A stretch of DNA of 64,000 nt from positions 2,097,001-2,161,000 of the forward strand of contig JAFBJZ010000616.1 in assembly GCA_016785225.1 (NCBI GenBank), read 5' to 3'. Position numbers and translations under genes: made by a program. Positions 48,901-61,004 of this stretch are shown here, piece by piece. The stretch's first letter is position 1. Each line of letters starts with the position of its first letter. The notes beneath the pieces were generated by a model. The model made no database searches and was not told the origin of the DNA. It saw only the letters and a list, made by a program, of their open reading frames with translations. The DNA is from Psettodes erumei (Eukaryota; Chordata; Actinopteri; Pleuronectiformes; Psettodidae).

Positions 48901-51900
48901 CACAGTGATGATTAAATAACGGTTTTACTGTTTTTTTTCTGTGATAGAAGAGTGAACAGCGGTTAATGGAGACTTCATGTGTCCCAGGCCGTTCATTAAC
49001 CTTCATCTCTCTGTCCTGTCTTCAATTAGCAGAGTGATCTACACTGCCTTACTGTCACAGCGCACTAATTAACGACTGAAATACATCACTCCGCTCGATT
49101 AACAAAGATACACGACAACGGAAAGACAGCCAATCTGATACGTTTGCAGTTATTATATGAAAAATTCATGAAACCATCGCTCGATATGCTGCAGCAAATT
49201 CTTACACTCGAGAAGCAAATGTTTGCACCTGAATGTGATGACATTAAATCACATTTACACTCAGCTAAAATGCTGGTTTTATAGCAGTTTCACAGTTTTA
49301 ACACTTATTTTGACTGAAGTTTTGAATTTGAAAAAATGTAAAATGTTCTTTTCCGCATGCTCCTCCATCGTTTTTTATTCTCTTCATATAATAATCCGTC
49401 TCTTGACATCTGCCGATGAGCAGACCAGGAAACTAAGTAAAGAAACTTTCCAAACGACTTCATTAGTGTTGACTGAAGTCAACGAGACCCCTCTAAGATC
49501 AGACATCTGTCGACTCCCCTCCGGCGACGCCCCTCGACGTTTCATCAGAGCAACAGACGGAGATCAAGCAGAAAGAAGTCAGACCAGCTGATCGACTGAT
49601 CGGTACAACTCTGTGATGTGTGTGTGTGTGTGTGCATGCATGAGGTTAACAGTCAGCAGCTGCTCATTATTATTATTGTGTGTTTGACCTTCCCACACGC
49701 GTACGTACCCATCATGAAGATGACCTTTGGTTTCTTCTGCTCTGTACTGTAACCTGTAAGGAGAGGAAATGAGAAATTAACATGGGGATCAGCACATACA
49801 TCATCTTAATGTACACATGACACACACAATTATAAATAAAACATATCCAGGTCTTTTGACTTGTTAACAAACCGTTGATTGAGCTGTTGTGTACTGTTAA
49901 ACATACACAATTCACCTACAATATAACATGGAGCAGAAGCCACCTGATAGTGGTGGAACATTTGACCTTTATGCAGGATATGCAAAAAAATATGATAAAA
50001 GACTGATGATGATGACAATAATGATGACAGTTCCAACTAGTATCAATTTAGTATCAGGTATAAACAACAAAGATACACAAAAACACATATTTAAGTTTAC
50101 ATAAGAATGATAAGATCCAATCCAATAAGTGTGTAGTGTGGGCAGACCTTTACTGGGCACATTAAGCTGCATTAATTAGTTGATTCGTTGATTAATCATT
50201 TTAATCATTTGTCAGTCCAAACGTTTGCTGGTTAAAATTTCTTAAATTCCTTTCTTTATCATATGTGATTGTAAATTGAATTTATTTGTGTTTTGGAAAA
50301 ATATTGAAAAATAAAAGACGTTTTGGGCTTTGGGACCTCGCTCACCTCACCTCACTGTTTTCTGACATTAAGTGGAGGAACAGTTGATTAATCCATAATG
50401 AACATAACCATTAGCTCCAGCTACACCATGTAATTTGCTGGAACTCTTTCTTGTTATTTAATGAGAAATGTATGTAAAATCTACATTTTTTATTTTAACT
50501 TGGTTTAAGTTCAGAACTATAACGCTTAACTGATCAAAAATCAAATCAAAACATAATTTCTGGAATATCTGATACTGAAAATACTCACTAATCACATCAC
50601 CAGTGACCACGTCCACCCTAAGAGTTGAACTGGGACCAGTGCAGTTTTAATTTAAAACATTAATTTCATGTTATATATAAATGAGGCTAATTTGGCAAAT
50701 TGTCTGACCAGCATGCTGAGTAAATGTGGGGCTATTTCTCCTTTAATCAGACGGGCGTCCGCCTCCTCCGCCTCCTCTCTGTCCTTCTGCTGCTGCAGTC
50801 AGCTGACGAAATAAACATCAGGTCTAACAGATGACAGTGAAGCTACAGACAAGTCCCCCTACCCCTCCATTACACAATCAATGCTGTTGATGCAGAGCGA
50901 TGCTGATGAAAACACACACACACACGCACACACACAGGCAGCAGCTGTGTGTGCGGAAGCTCATTCAGGTATTAGGTGAATAACAGTTACATGACACATG
51001 GCATTTTACGGAGATGGGACTCGTGCGTGTCCGTGTGTGTGTGTGTGTGTCTGTGATGAATTGCTGAATGGAGTGGGCTGCTTCTTTATGAACATGTACA
51101 GTACGTAACTACTCGCTCTGGTGATAAGAGATGGGGTTGTTTTGTCACCTGCACATTACAGAACAAAGATGGGGACTGTGCTTGCTCTGTCTCTTTCTGT
51201 TTATAGAGACGATCAATCAAAAATCAATTTTATCCACATCCATCGGAATCAATAATTGCATCAACTCACTGTCTGCACCTCCTTCAGCATACCCAGTTTC
51301 TCCCTCCTCTTCAGCCTGGAGAGACATGAGAGATTCACATGAACATACTTGTGTTGTCATTCACATCGGGGCTGGGCTTCAAGAAACACTTATTTTTAGT
51401 ATCACTTAATTTACCAATTATCTACTAAGTTGATTTATACACTGCCAGTGTTTAGTTTATGAAATGTCAAAATATAGTTAAAAAAACAATTTCCCAGACC
51501 CCAAAGTTATGACCATTAAAAGCACCAAACCTCAACAGTCTAAAACCTGAAAGATACTTAGTTTACTATTGTGTTTCCTGTTATATAAGTGAAAGAACCA
51601 AGAAAGAAAAGAGGACAGAGAGATTCAGACTGAGAGCGAGTCAGATCTCAGTGTCCCCGCAGCAAACACATGGTCTGAGCCTGGGGGGAGACTGAAACTC
51701 TCGGCAGCCTCGTTCACTGAATGATTAGCACAGTCGCAAGCCAACGCAAACAACCGGGGCAGAAAAATTAGCTGAGGGACATTTTCCACTTTGTTTCAAG
51801 AGGAGAATCTGACTCATTCAATTCAAGGGCACGTCAACTACTTCACATATTTGAGACCACTTCCAAAAATAAGTTGCTGCAGTTTCCCGTGGTTGTCCTC

Positions 51901-54900
51901 CTCAGCTTTGGCCATCTGCATGACTCCACTACAGATGACCTGCTAATGACTCCATTTATACCATTATCAAAATTCAACATTTTTATGATTCTGGTCACAG
52001 CCACTGCATGGCTGATATTAAAAAGGGATCAAAGAAAAAGATTACATTGAGATTTCACTCATTTTCTCTGTTTGTGCACATAGGAGGATAAAATTCAGAT
52101 ATAACATCCTCTTAGCTTGTCATGCTAAGTCAGACATTAACTTTCTCATCACCATTCAATATATAGAAATCTATTTTTTAATGAAGGCAGATAAAAATAT
52201 TCCCTGAATTGAGATTGATCCCTTTAATTATTTCATGCTGCTGCAACCGATAGTTTTCATATTAAGCGGTACATGTGATGTGAAAGGTTTAGCTTGTAGT
52301 GTGGACTTATCTGCAGTTCTCCTCAGGCCTATTAATCAGTTATTGACATTTTAACTTCAACCTGAATTTATGGACATTTTCTGATCATTGGGGGGCTGTG
52401 CAAAAAGCTTTAAACACAACATGTTATCACTTTATAATGTTGATGTGGGGAATGTGTTGTGCAAACCATTGCTAATTCCTAAGGGAACTATCTGGTTCTT
52501 CACTGTAGCTGCTCAATGCTGCTTGTTGTTCAGCAGCTCGTCAATAACTTTTCTAGTGTGATTTATGCAGAAAATGGCAATCTTTATTTGAGTATCAAAA
52601 TAAAAATGTTTTGCTGTAAATGCAACAGCTCCATAGGATGAATGTCAGATGATGAAATGAAGGTGATAAGTTACCATGACAAATTTGAAGGAATTAATTT
52701 AAATATGAGTCCACAAGGGACTGAATGAAGTGAGAAAATCTAGATACTGTATGGATGATTTAATAATTTGAATGAATGATTTTCTAATTTCAATGAATGA
52801 TTTTTTAATTTGATTTGGGACAATTTGAGGGAACAATTTGTCAACTACCTCCCCTTCCCAGACGCCTAATGGACTCCCGTAGTTAAGTGCGTGTCTCATT
52901 TCTATTCAGATAATGATGAGGCGAGGAGAGAGTTCAAAATTAAAATGTAAATTGATCTTTTAAACAGCACACAGCAACCGATCAGTCATGCGTGCACACT
53001 CTGTGGGAGTGGAGACTTTTTACCAGGATCTACGACTTCATTGTTCTCCCTCTAAACTGAGGGAGTAACTTCGATACTGATGTTGTCAGTTGAGTTTTTT
53101 TGTGACATAGCTGCATTACCCAACACCACAGGCAACATCATGATGTGTGTTGCCTGTCCAACTGTGCGACGTAATTACAAAAATCTGCCTAGGCACCTAT
53201 TATATCCACCAGAAGGTCTCAGGCATACAGCTATCAGAGCGGCACCCAAACAATGCATTATGCGCTTCAACACTTTCGTTTCACCTCCCCCCCAAAAAGC
53301 AATTGAACGTGTGAAAAATAAGCATCCGACTTCACATTTCAGAGAAAAAACATCTAATGTGTGCATAAATACAGCGTGAGATGTCTGCCAGCTTAGTGCA
53401 GTTGGTATATTCACAGAGTCCAGGTCATTTAACTGAATTGTTTTTGTATTTCACCAAACCACAAGTGCTACATGCACAACGTGATCTTACATCTGCTGCT
53501 CTGGTGAAGAAAATACCAGGAAAAAGATGATACAAGAAAACTCTGTACATCCCTGTGCAATCCCTGTAAAAAAGTGAAATGATAAAAAATGGTATCATCG
53601 TACAGTCTCTGTATTCTCTGCAGCAGTGCTTTAGAGCTACAGGAATATGACCATTCACCTATACCCATTGTGCCTTCATTGTGAAGGCACAATGGGTATA
53701 GGTGATAGGTAAGTATATTGTGCCTTAACAATGAAGGCACAATGGTGGTCCTGAAAAAATAACACCATGCAGAGGTTGAAAGAGTTCCATAAGGCAACTG
53801 GACTTGAGATTTTTTTTTTTAATTTCACTGAAGCAATGTTGCACTGAATTGTTTTCGTGTTTTATGGAGCAGTTTGCCAGAATGAAGGGATGTAGTAAGA
53901 TACAGTCGATCGTCAGAGAACAGCTTGACATCATCTGCAAAATGGAAGCTGCAGAAAAAAATGACCTACTTTGACATTTCCACCTACTGCCGGATCTTAA
54001 CTGGCCTTGCCCTGACACGGCCGTGATTTAGACACATGGCTGTTTGCAGAGTGGATCGCTGGATGCTGCAGCTATGTACAGCAGCAGAACTGCGAAGAAG
54101 CCCAGTAAAGTGAAGCAGAGCTCCGCTGGCGTTAAATAAATGCCAACAGCGCGGGGGGAGGGCCGTGTGCAGACAAAGGAGTCTTGGCATGTGGGTACAC
54201 CAACTGGTCTGATGACTCAGAGAGAGGGGGAGAGGGAGAAACACATGAACACCGTGTATTGCTCAGTCGCAAAGACGAAGGTGAGATGTAAACACGCACT
54301 GGTTGTTTTTCTTAATTCCTGGGAAGACGATGTAGTCATCAACACACACTCCTACGCAAAGAATCCCAACGCAACACACGTAAAACGACAAAAAGTCTGT
54401 GTCCATGTCAGCAGCTCTATGATGCTCAAACGCTCATAAGAATAAGTTATGAGTAGTAAATGTCCATGAGGTTTGACCCAAAGTAACGTCCCCACCCTTC
54501 TGTCCCCCCTCTGTGGATCGGCGCACTCGCAAAATCTCTGAGTCTCATACTCGAGGCTACAAATATTGACTGCCAAGGCCGCGCAGCGTCCTCGTTCCAC
54601 CTCACAGAAAAGATAAGCTGCTGCCCGCGACAGGAAGGGCCGCACAGGGACGTCGTCAGCGAGCCGACAGCCCCGTTTTGTTCGCGCTCCCCTAGTTCCC
54701 GAGCCGCTCGGTGGTTTCCTCCACGAGGCTCACCGCCTTATTGTATTGACAGAGCGGGCTTCATCCTGAGTCTGAATGCGTCTGAATAATGATGAGTAGG
54801 TGACATCAGTCAATGATTATCAGTCAGCCTCACTTGTAGTTCACTTTTAATCAGGCGCGGCTGAGTGTTTTATTAGGAACTCGCAGTCGGTCGCGGAGCC

Positions 54901-57900
54901 CAGGAGACACCCAGCAGGATGTCGGCTGGCAGGTAATAAATCACCTGGCTGGAGGAGTAATTCTGTTTGTGAACAGGGCTGCCGAAGATTTAACAATGTC
55001 AGCTCTGTAAACAGTCGCACAATGGACAAAACATATCAACTTAAGTATGACGGATGAAGGTGAGAAAGAGACCCACTCTGCAGCCATTTCATTCCGTATT
55101 GTGTAACGAGGTTTCAACCAATGTTGGCTGATATTTTGTGCAAAATATTCTGAGGATTTTCCTGCCATAAGAAGCGATAATCCAGTGATAATGCACCAAT
55201 CCAGAGAACTGGATTTGAATCAAAGAACTTATGAAACAGATCCGTTATTTGACTAAACAATCTGAACCTAACGGTTTACATATTATGATCACATTCTGGA
55301 GCTTTTGTTCATATCACTCAATCTTTCTTACAGTCGTAGAGGTTCAAAATGTACCATTTAGTTCAAGGACTCCTTATCCATGTTGGCTCCGCATTCTACC
55401 ATTAATAAACAGCAGCTGTTCTGAAGTATTGTCCGGATGTGAAAGATCCAGAATGTTGACTCGGAAAACCTACAATTGATTTTTTCATTGATTGGCCACT
55501 TGGAGGCAGCAGAAACTGGTTGCAAACACTTCACTGACCTATTATCATCACCAGGGCATGTGTGTCCCTCATCACCATCAACAGCAACTTTTAAGTTGCC
55601 TATTTACTGGTAAAAACGCCAATCTAGTAGTCACACTCTCTCTAGCTCTGTTTTTGGTCTGTACCAACACTGGTAGGTATAAAAATTCTAAAATGGCTAA
55701 ATTTTCTAGATTCACATATATTTACATCTTAGTTATTCAGATCAGGTAAAATTTGAATTTCTACACCTTCATGTTAGCAATTATGAGAAAAAAGTGGAAT
55801 CCATCCATTTAAAGGTGACAGGGATGGTGTGTAGGATAAGGAGAGAAGAAGGGGAAAAATATGGTAGCACATGCCACAGAGGAGGACTATTTACCAACCA
55901 CCAGTGGATTACTGCTGAGGAAAAATACCCAGGCTTCTCCACGGCTGAGCAGCAAAAAGCAAACAGACTTGTTATCAAGAGCAGCTCCCAAGTGTGAAGC
56001 CAGTGCACTGTGTAAATGAAGACGTGTGCTGCTGAGAGAGCGCATGGGCCCTGCACATCACAGCTGGTTGGGAAACTGACAAAAAATGAAGCGGCTCCGT
56101 CAGGCGGCCATTCTTCCATGAGATAAAGTTCAGAGAAAAGAGGAAGCGATGGAAGCCGAGCAATTTGTTTGTGAATGCTGGGCGGGTGGTGAAATGTGGC
56201 CAAGGTCAAGGGTCACGCCTCACTGCAGCGCCAGGGCCGTGCGGAGGAATGACGCCTGCCCGAGCACTGCACGGTCGTGTTCTCCATCACTGGACACGTG
56301 TGAGGCCATTTGCAGATTGTCAGTTATTTTGTAGCGTGCTGGATGTGGACTTAGTGACATTATACAGGAATCACATGTTGAATCATCAGTATGAAAGGAC
56401 CATAAGATATTTATTAAGTTACTCCCTCTTTAAAAAAACCAACCCTCCACACTGGTCCTCCCGCACTCAACCGGGAATAATGAATCGTAATCTTACCTCA
56501 CTGTACCTGCAAGCGGCATCTGCCAGGCTGCTGCTTTCACCCAGTAGACTGAGGTCCAGCTCGCTGGGGCCTGAAGACAGGAAAAAATCCAAACAGTCAT
56601 CAAACGTCACACAGCTAGTTGCACATTTTGGGTGATATGCTTGGTGTCTTGCTGAGAGTTAGATGTGAAAATTAATGTGTCTCTGTGGTTAGTGTGGAGC
56701 CAAGGACCGGCGGTGATTAGTCCTCCTCCCTTAGTTCAACCCTGTCTCCTCGATATTACAAAATCATTTTCCTAATTACAATGTGGTGACAAACGTAATT
56801 GCCAGCTGAAATATTTAAAGAGGCAGCTGCCCTCCAGTGACTGAAACACTACATTTATGAAGCACGTCAGAGTCACTGGTAGGCGGTCGGGCTGGATGCT
56901 CACATCATATTCATAGTGTGTGGTCCGGTTTAAATAACATATCCACTTTGATCAAGGTGAGAGGAAGACTGGGGTTTTGGTTCAATGTCAATGAACACAT
57001 TGTCTCAGGGTGAACCTTTCTGTATTAAATCAGACCACAACATTTCCATATCCTTAACCAAGCTTAACCTGCTGCGGCTGCTTAAACATAACTACGGCTG
57101 TCGTCACCACAGGTGACAGATCACACGCGTGGGGAGAAAACAAAAGAAATGTGTTGTCAGCGAACGCTTCTCTGATACGTTGAGAATCAGTGCGTCTGCG
57201 ACTTGTCAGATTGGTGAGTTGACTACATGTGTTGATCCTGTTGACAGAAAGCGTAACCTGCTCACGGTTTCCCTCAAAATGTATTTGCTGTTGCCAATTA
57301 GCTGTATATAAACATCCTTTCTGGGAGGCAGGGTTTTCCTAGTTGCCAGGCAATGCCACTCTGATGGCAAGTCTCCAGGAAGCCACTGTGTTCCGCTGTT
57401 TGTCAGACTGATTGTATATGAGGTTCTTAGGTTTGTGTGACGCTCAATCGCTTCATTTGACTCAAAGCAAATGAGCGCATTTTCAAAAAAAAAAAAAAAA
57501 GAAAAGAAAAAAGCTTTTGCTTGGCCAAAATAAATCACAAAAAATTTCAATACCACAGTGGGAAAAAATAAGAAATCTTGGATCGGTTTCTTAGCCGACT
57601 GTTATTAAAACATAATGAAATGCTGTTGGTACTGCTGGCTCACTAGACATATATGTCTGCTGGTATAGATACATAATGCATGATGTCTGTGCGCTCTACA
57701 GAAGCTAATTTTGTCCCTGCAGCACGTGCAGCTACCACATCTAATTTCCTGATTTAGACGTACAGACGCGCGTCGGCACGTTGATGTTCGCGACGTCTAA
57801 ACAACACGACACGACGCAGAAAATAAAATACCTCCGTATCAAAGTCTGTTTTAGACACCTGCATGTGAAGCGAAGCTGAGTGGGATGAATTCTAACACTG

Positions 57901-59096
57901 TGCTCCTTCATCCCTTTCCTCAGTGGAAATGAGTCGTGAATAACACTTCCCCTCAGCAGGTTTTTTTTCTTCCTGCACGCCAGAGCCTCCTGATTAGAGA
58001 ACTGGGTTAGATTCTGTGAAGAATCCGCTTCAGATATTGAGAAACAGCAGACTGTGACGCTCTAAGGTGCATCAGCTCAGAAAGCCTTCGAATGCACCAG
58101 ATTTACGGAGAAAAAAACAGTTCACAGTTCACGACTTAAGAGCCAGCGGCATGCCATCTCTTCTTTGGAGAGTGAGGGGAGGTTTTTGTTTGGCTGTCAG
58201 GGCCAGCGACAGCAGGCGGTCTCGGCCGCGTTCGTCACCGCCACTTCACTTTGGTCCACATGTGCCGCCGCGATAATCACGGCCGAGGCTGGAGGAGAGC
58301 GGCAGCAGTTTCCTCTCTGCTGGAGAAACGCGGCAGCAGCAAATGGACTTGACGGCAGTTTCTCTCAGAGTTTGCTCTGACGACTGCAAATCTATTTGAA
58401 TATTTCACTCGATCTTTTTGTTTTCCTGCAGCTTGTGCTTGTGCTTCTTTGCGCTTTTATACTTTTTTCCATGTTAAAAGATGCCACCTGATGTCTGAGA
58501 GGATCTAAGAGATTCACAGTGGAAGAAGAAGACCTTTTAGGGATCCTCTCAATTTGCGCTCCACTCAGGATGTTTTTCCTTTTATTCCCGTGTGCAACAC
58601 CTATACATATCGATTACGTGTAAAGTTTTGTCATTCCCAAGAGAGAAATTTATTATCTTAAGAACAATATGATGACCGTGGAAGTCAGTAAACTTCAGCT
58701 GTGCATAGAGCCATACCGAGAGCTTGAATGTGTCTTATTTGTTCAAAGATCCAGTTTGGAGGTTTTGCAGGAGTGCACAGGGTGTTTTTTTTCTTCTTTT
58801 TTCTCACCTGTGTCTGTTTGGTATTTTCCTGTCTTGACATGCGGTACTGAAGTGTGAGGAGGGGAGCTGCAGAGGTGTGTGTCAGCTAGCTGTCAAGTAG
58901 CACCAGCCAAAGATCGCTGGAAATGTGAGCTCCAGCCACATTATGCTTGGCCTTCGCACTAGAATCGATACATCAGGTGATTCACTTTTTTCTGGATGAT
59001 TCAAAGGTCAGTTTGACTTGAATATCAGTCTCTCAAAGTAGCAACAGATACAGTTTTTCTCTCTCAGGAAGGCCAAATTAGATTATTATTATTATT

Positions 59097-59153
<57 letters not shown>

Positions 59154-61004
59154 CGCAGCACCTGAAATGTTATTGTAATGTCATGGAACTGATCATATTA
59201 TAAAACAACACTATTTTCTGAACATATTACCACTGCCTGAACAATCCCGAGGTGCCATGTGTTATCTTATGGTGATTCTGCACCTCTTGACATCCTCCAC
59301 TGAAACATCACCATAAGCAGTTTGCACTACTTTTCAAATCAAAGGAAATCTGGCACAGGCATTTGATTGGTCAGCACTAATATTAATTCTCACAATGCAC
59401 TCCTTCACAATCTCTACATATGACATGATGAGTCGTTGATTTTCAAGGCAGGTGTATGTACAAGGCTTAAAAGAAAGAAAGATTTTCTCAGAGGGCTTTA
59501 CAACCCGCCATACATACCAACCTGTCTGGAAACTTCTTCCAGACTGATCAATCTCTAAAGCTTCTACTATGCTATACTAAGAGGACCAGCTGCTAGCTGC
59601 ACCCTTCACATCTTATATTCGGACGTAGCAGGCATACTGACCTCATGTAATTCTCCAGCATGAGGTGAATGAGGGTGTTTCTAAATTTGTGTGGAAGCGT
59701 TTCCGCTCTGTGCTCCAGTTCAAACGGCGGACACGAGCTGCGGGCCTGTCTTTACACCACAGAAGATGTTGCTCGTTTACAAGCCGCACTGTCATCATGA
59801 GAAATAACGGCTGCTTTGCAACAGAAGCTGCTGTGATGACTCAGCCCGTTCTGATCGCCATCACTTGTGACTTCTTTCTTTCGAACAGATGTGAAGTTTC
59901 AGCCCGGCCCTCTGTGAAGGCAAGGAATGCAGATCTGCCTGGCACGTTCAAGGGAAAAAAAAAGGGTGAACAATCGGGTTTTTCATAATAGAAAGCGGTC
60001 GTCTCCATCGCGCCATCTGAGCAATCAAAAGCTGATTCATACCTTGTTGATTTTGTGTTTTACACAAAGAGCAGATAACCCTGTTTCAATGGTTGCTATG
60101 CCAACTCTTGCAGTAACCAGGGAGCTGGTGGGTGATGTTTTTGGTCTTTCACTTGTTGTGTAAGTGGACTATTTTGGAGAAGCCCTTCTCCACTGCACAC
60201 ACGAATCCCCGGAGGGTTGGTGTTGACTGTGACTGTAGGCGTTCTGGTGCTGGTGGTAGGACTCAGTGTTGCTCATTGCATCATGTTTCATCAGGATTTG
60301 GCCCATAGCTAAGTGGCAGAAAATGGAAATACTCACGAATACCCCCCCCCAACACTTTTGCAGTGCTACATATATAACACAAACTTGCAGTCCATAGGTG
60401 ATATTCATGACACTTTCATTGGATAATGTTGCTGCCTGAATCACTTTTTTTACTGCCCCAACAAGACAAATATCTGCAAAAAGCAATGTTTTTGTTACAG
60501 GAGGACTGCAAATGATGTATATTTTCAGTGTCAATATGTGTGAAAATAATTCTCTCGATTAATTGATGATGTGCTTGTAAATTAAATGTCATGAAACAGA
60601 AAAAAAAGAGCCTTCAACTTTTCTACAGCTGAAGGTGACGTCTTCAAACACCTTGTTTTCTCTGACCAACAGGCGAAGACAACGAGGAAAAGCATCACCT
60701 TTAAGAGACTGGGACCAGCAGATATTTAGCGTTTCCATTTTTTAAAATGACTAAAACAATTATTTGATTATCAAAAAACCTTTAAGTTGCTTTTGCTTGA
60801 GTCTTAATTAGACAAGGGGCATCTAATGTCATAATCCCCCTAATTAAAATCCCTGTGGGGTTGAAGTACCTCATGTGATATCTCACTGTTTTTAAAAGAA
60901 GAGTTCATCTCACCAGCTGCAGGCTCTTTGGAGGGAAACAGCTTGTTGTCCAAAGTCATGCTGATGTCACAGAAGACCTCCTCTTCATCCCGGTCAGCAT
61001 CCAG
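39332..61004 (-). CDS. ak5: ak5, adenylate kinase 5, C-terminal half (partial)
   Basis: AK5 is a mainly neuronal cytosolic nucleotide kinase with two tandem adenylate-kinase domains. Minus-strand exons in transcript order: 61004-60914, 56570-56497, 51315-51270, 49753-49709, 44544-44381, 40690-40574, 40194-40003, 39406-39332. Phases agree and the eight total 268 codons including TGA. The first exon (LDADRDEEEVFCDISMTLDN) ends the N-terminal kinase domain. The next two form the linker. KKPKVIFMMGGPGSGKALQC opens the C-terminal kinase domain, and the end reads DEVFAHICQAMESCSAF. Human AK5 has matching pieces (FDADRDEDEVFYDISM, GGPGSGKGTQC, EDVFLQLCTAIDSIF). The N-terminal exons lie right of the window. 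Convergence with zzz3 matches the human locus. Several nucleotide-binding residues of the C-terminal domain are changed. The paralogue ak5l is an alternative name, but synteny favours ak5. Confidence 0.88.
39872..39902. repeat. GT microsatellite
   Basis: About fifteen GT units in the short ak5 intron between the last two exons. Confidence 0.95.
40003..40194 (-). other. ak5: ak5 exon: LID region of the C-terminal kinase domain
   Basis: 64 codons, phase 0 at both ends. Reads GEPSAVLLLSCSPDTMSSRL, then a run of seven serines, then RDD. Human has GDPQLVICMDCSADTMTNRL at the same point. The two arginine positions of the LID (before DD and in HRRA) are kept. The serine run is new. Confidence 0.88.
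40574..40690 (-). other. ak5: ak5 exon: catalytic-arginine segment
   Basis: 39 codons reading DALLELLCDAVASS to GLVISSFPRDLRQAEEYEAK. The arginine of FPR and the glutamine of RDLRQ correspond to AMP-binding residues. The aspartate of the usual IDG(Y/F)PR motif is serine here. Acceptor cacctccag, donor GCCAAG|gtgaga. Confidence 0.88.
40691..44380 (-). other. ak5 intron
   Basis: No ak5 exon was seen inside. At 41909-41990 there is a plus-strand patch of gctaac/gctagc words ending in a good donor CAG|gtaagc, similar to the usp33 and zzz3 leader regions. The rest shows nothing recognisable. Confidence 0.55.
44381..44544 (-). other. ak5: ak5 exon: P-loop and AMP-binding segment of the C-terminal domain
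   Basis: Encodes GGPGSGKALQCERMEDRFGL, then RHVTLSDLLCNEL to RGEQLPE. Acceptor tgtgttttcag just after a GT repeat, donor CCCGAG|gtcagt. The family sequence is GGPGSGKGTQ and STG(D/E)LLR, so the residues after the P-loop lysine, the AMP-binding Thr and the Arg of LLR differ. Confidence 0.88.
44545..49708 (-). other. ak5 intron with microsatellites and a repeat tail
   Basis: Contains CA/GT repeats at 44549-44568, 44845-44865 and 44937-44953, and a fragment at about 45142-45187 (ccctgaatgggttagccgtg, then gagaaaatggatggatg) that looks like the 3' tail of a common fish retroposon. No coding exon was seen. Confidence 0.55.
45142..45187 (+). mobile_element. Probable retroposon tail fragment
   Basis: Resembles the frequent fish repeat tail in which accctgaataggataagcgg precedes gaaaatggatggatgg. 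Only about 45 bases are recognisable, so the family cannot be named. Confidence 0.4.
49709..49753 (-). other. ak5: ak5 exon: first strand of the C-terminal kinase domain
   Basis: 45 bases: YSTEQKKPKVIFMMG. Acceptor ccttacag, donor ATGG|gtacgt. It splits the first glycine of the P-loop with the next exon. Human has LRKCKIIFIIG. Confidence 0.85.
50160..50420 (+). mobile_element. Old non-autonomous repeat element, copy C
   Basis: Orientation as copy A: a gattcgttgattaatcattt start, a middle ttctttatcatatgtgattg then taaattgaatttatttgtgt, then gggctttggga, tttctgacatt and agttgattaatcc. No coding capacity. In the ak5 intron. Confidence 0.6.
51270..51315 (-). other. ak5: ak5 exon: inter-domain linker
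   Basis: 46 bases: AEEEGETGYAEGGAD plus one base. Acceptor catgtctctccag, donor GACA|gtgagt. Acidic and glycine-rich like the human linker but not alignable residue by residue. It is supported mainly by its splice sites and by the phases on both sides. Confidence 0.7.
51440..51605 (-). mobile_element. Old non-autonomous repeat element, copy D (partial)
   Basis: Opposite orientation to copy A. Shared words: gaaatgtcaaaatatagtt, aatttcccagaccccaaag, caacagtctaaaacc, tagtttactat. About 100 bases downstream on the plus strand from the small linker exon of ak5 (51270-51315). Confidence 0.5.
53655..53705. repeat. Perfect inverted repeat (24-bp arms, 3-base loop)
   Basis: Arm 53655-53678 begins tcacctatacccattgtgcc; its exact reverse complement is 53682-53705, and the loop is ttg. 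It is followed by a second, shorter inverted repeat built from the same words (53717-53726 and 53734-53743, attgtgcctt / aaggcacaat). Confidence 0.97.
56497..56570 (-). other. ak5: ak5 exon: linker after the first kinase domain
   Basis: 74 bases: (G)PSELDLSLLGESSSLADAAC and RYSE. Acceptor cctgtcttcag. The donor GAG|gtaaga was chosen over an earlier GCAG|gtacag because only it keeps the frame into the next exon. Human has GSSDLDPSMILDTGE. Confidence 0.78.
59082..59153. repeat. ATT/TAA microsatellite with internal strand switch
   Basis: Six ATT units (59082-59099) followed by about seventeen AAT/TAA units. The two parts are complementary and could fold back. In the ak5 intron. Confidence 0.95.
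60535..60790 (-). mobile_element. Old non-autonomous repeat element, copy E
   Basis: Opposite orientation to copy A. Matching words include gaaggtgacgtcttcaaaca, ccttgttttctctgaccaac, gagactgggaccagcagat and atgactaaaacaattatttg. Ends about 120 bases from the ak5 exon 60914-61004. No ORF. Confidence 0.65.
60914..61004 (-). other. ak5: ak5 exon: end of the N-terminal kinase domain
   Basis: 91 bases: LDADRDEEEVFCDISMTLDN, KLFPSKEPAA and one base of glycine. Acceptor cttttactttcag, donor GCTG|gtgaga. Human has FDADRDEDEVFYDISMAVDN followed by KLFPNKEAAAG. This is the most conserved ak5 exon in the window and the one that names the gene. Confidence 0.93.

Larger units (their letters stand above)
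51316..56496 (-). other. ak5 intron with hairpin sequences
   Basis: Holds repeat copy D near its left end and the inverted repeats at 53655-53743. No coding exon is recognised. The short ORFs here lack splice or homology support. Confidence 0.55.
56571..60913 (-). other. ak5 intron
   Basis: No exon seen. Contains an A run (57487-57500), the ATT/AAT repeat at 59082-59153 and repeat copy E at 60535-60790. Confidence 0.55.

Noticed and set aside
56507..56512. Earlier donor (GCAG|gtacag) for ak5 exon 56497-56570
   Set aside because: It would put the next exon out of frame. The donor ten bases further (GAG|gtaaga) keeps phase through three following exons.
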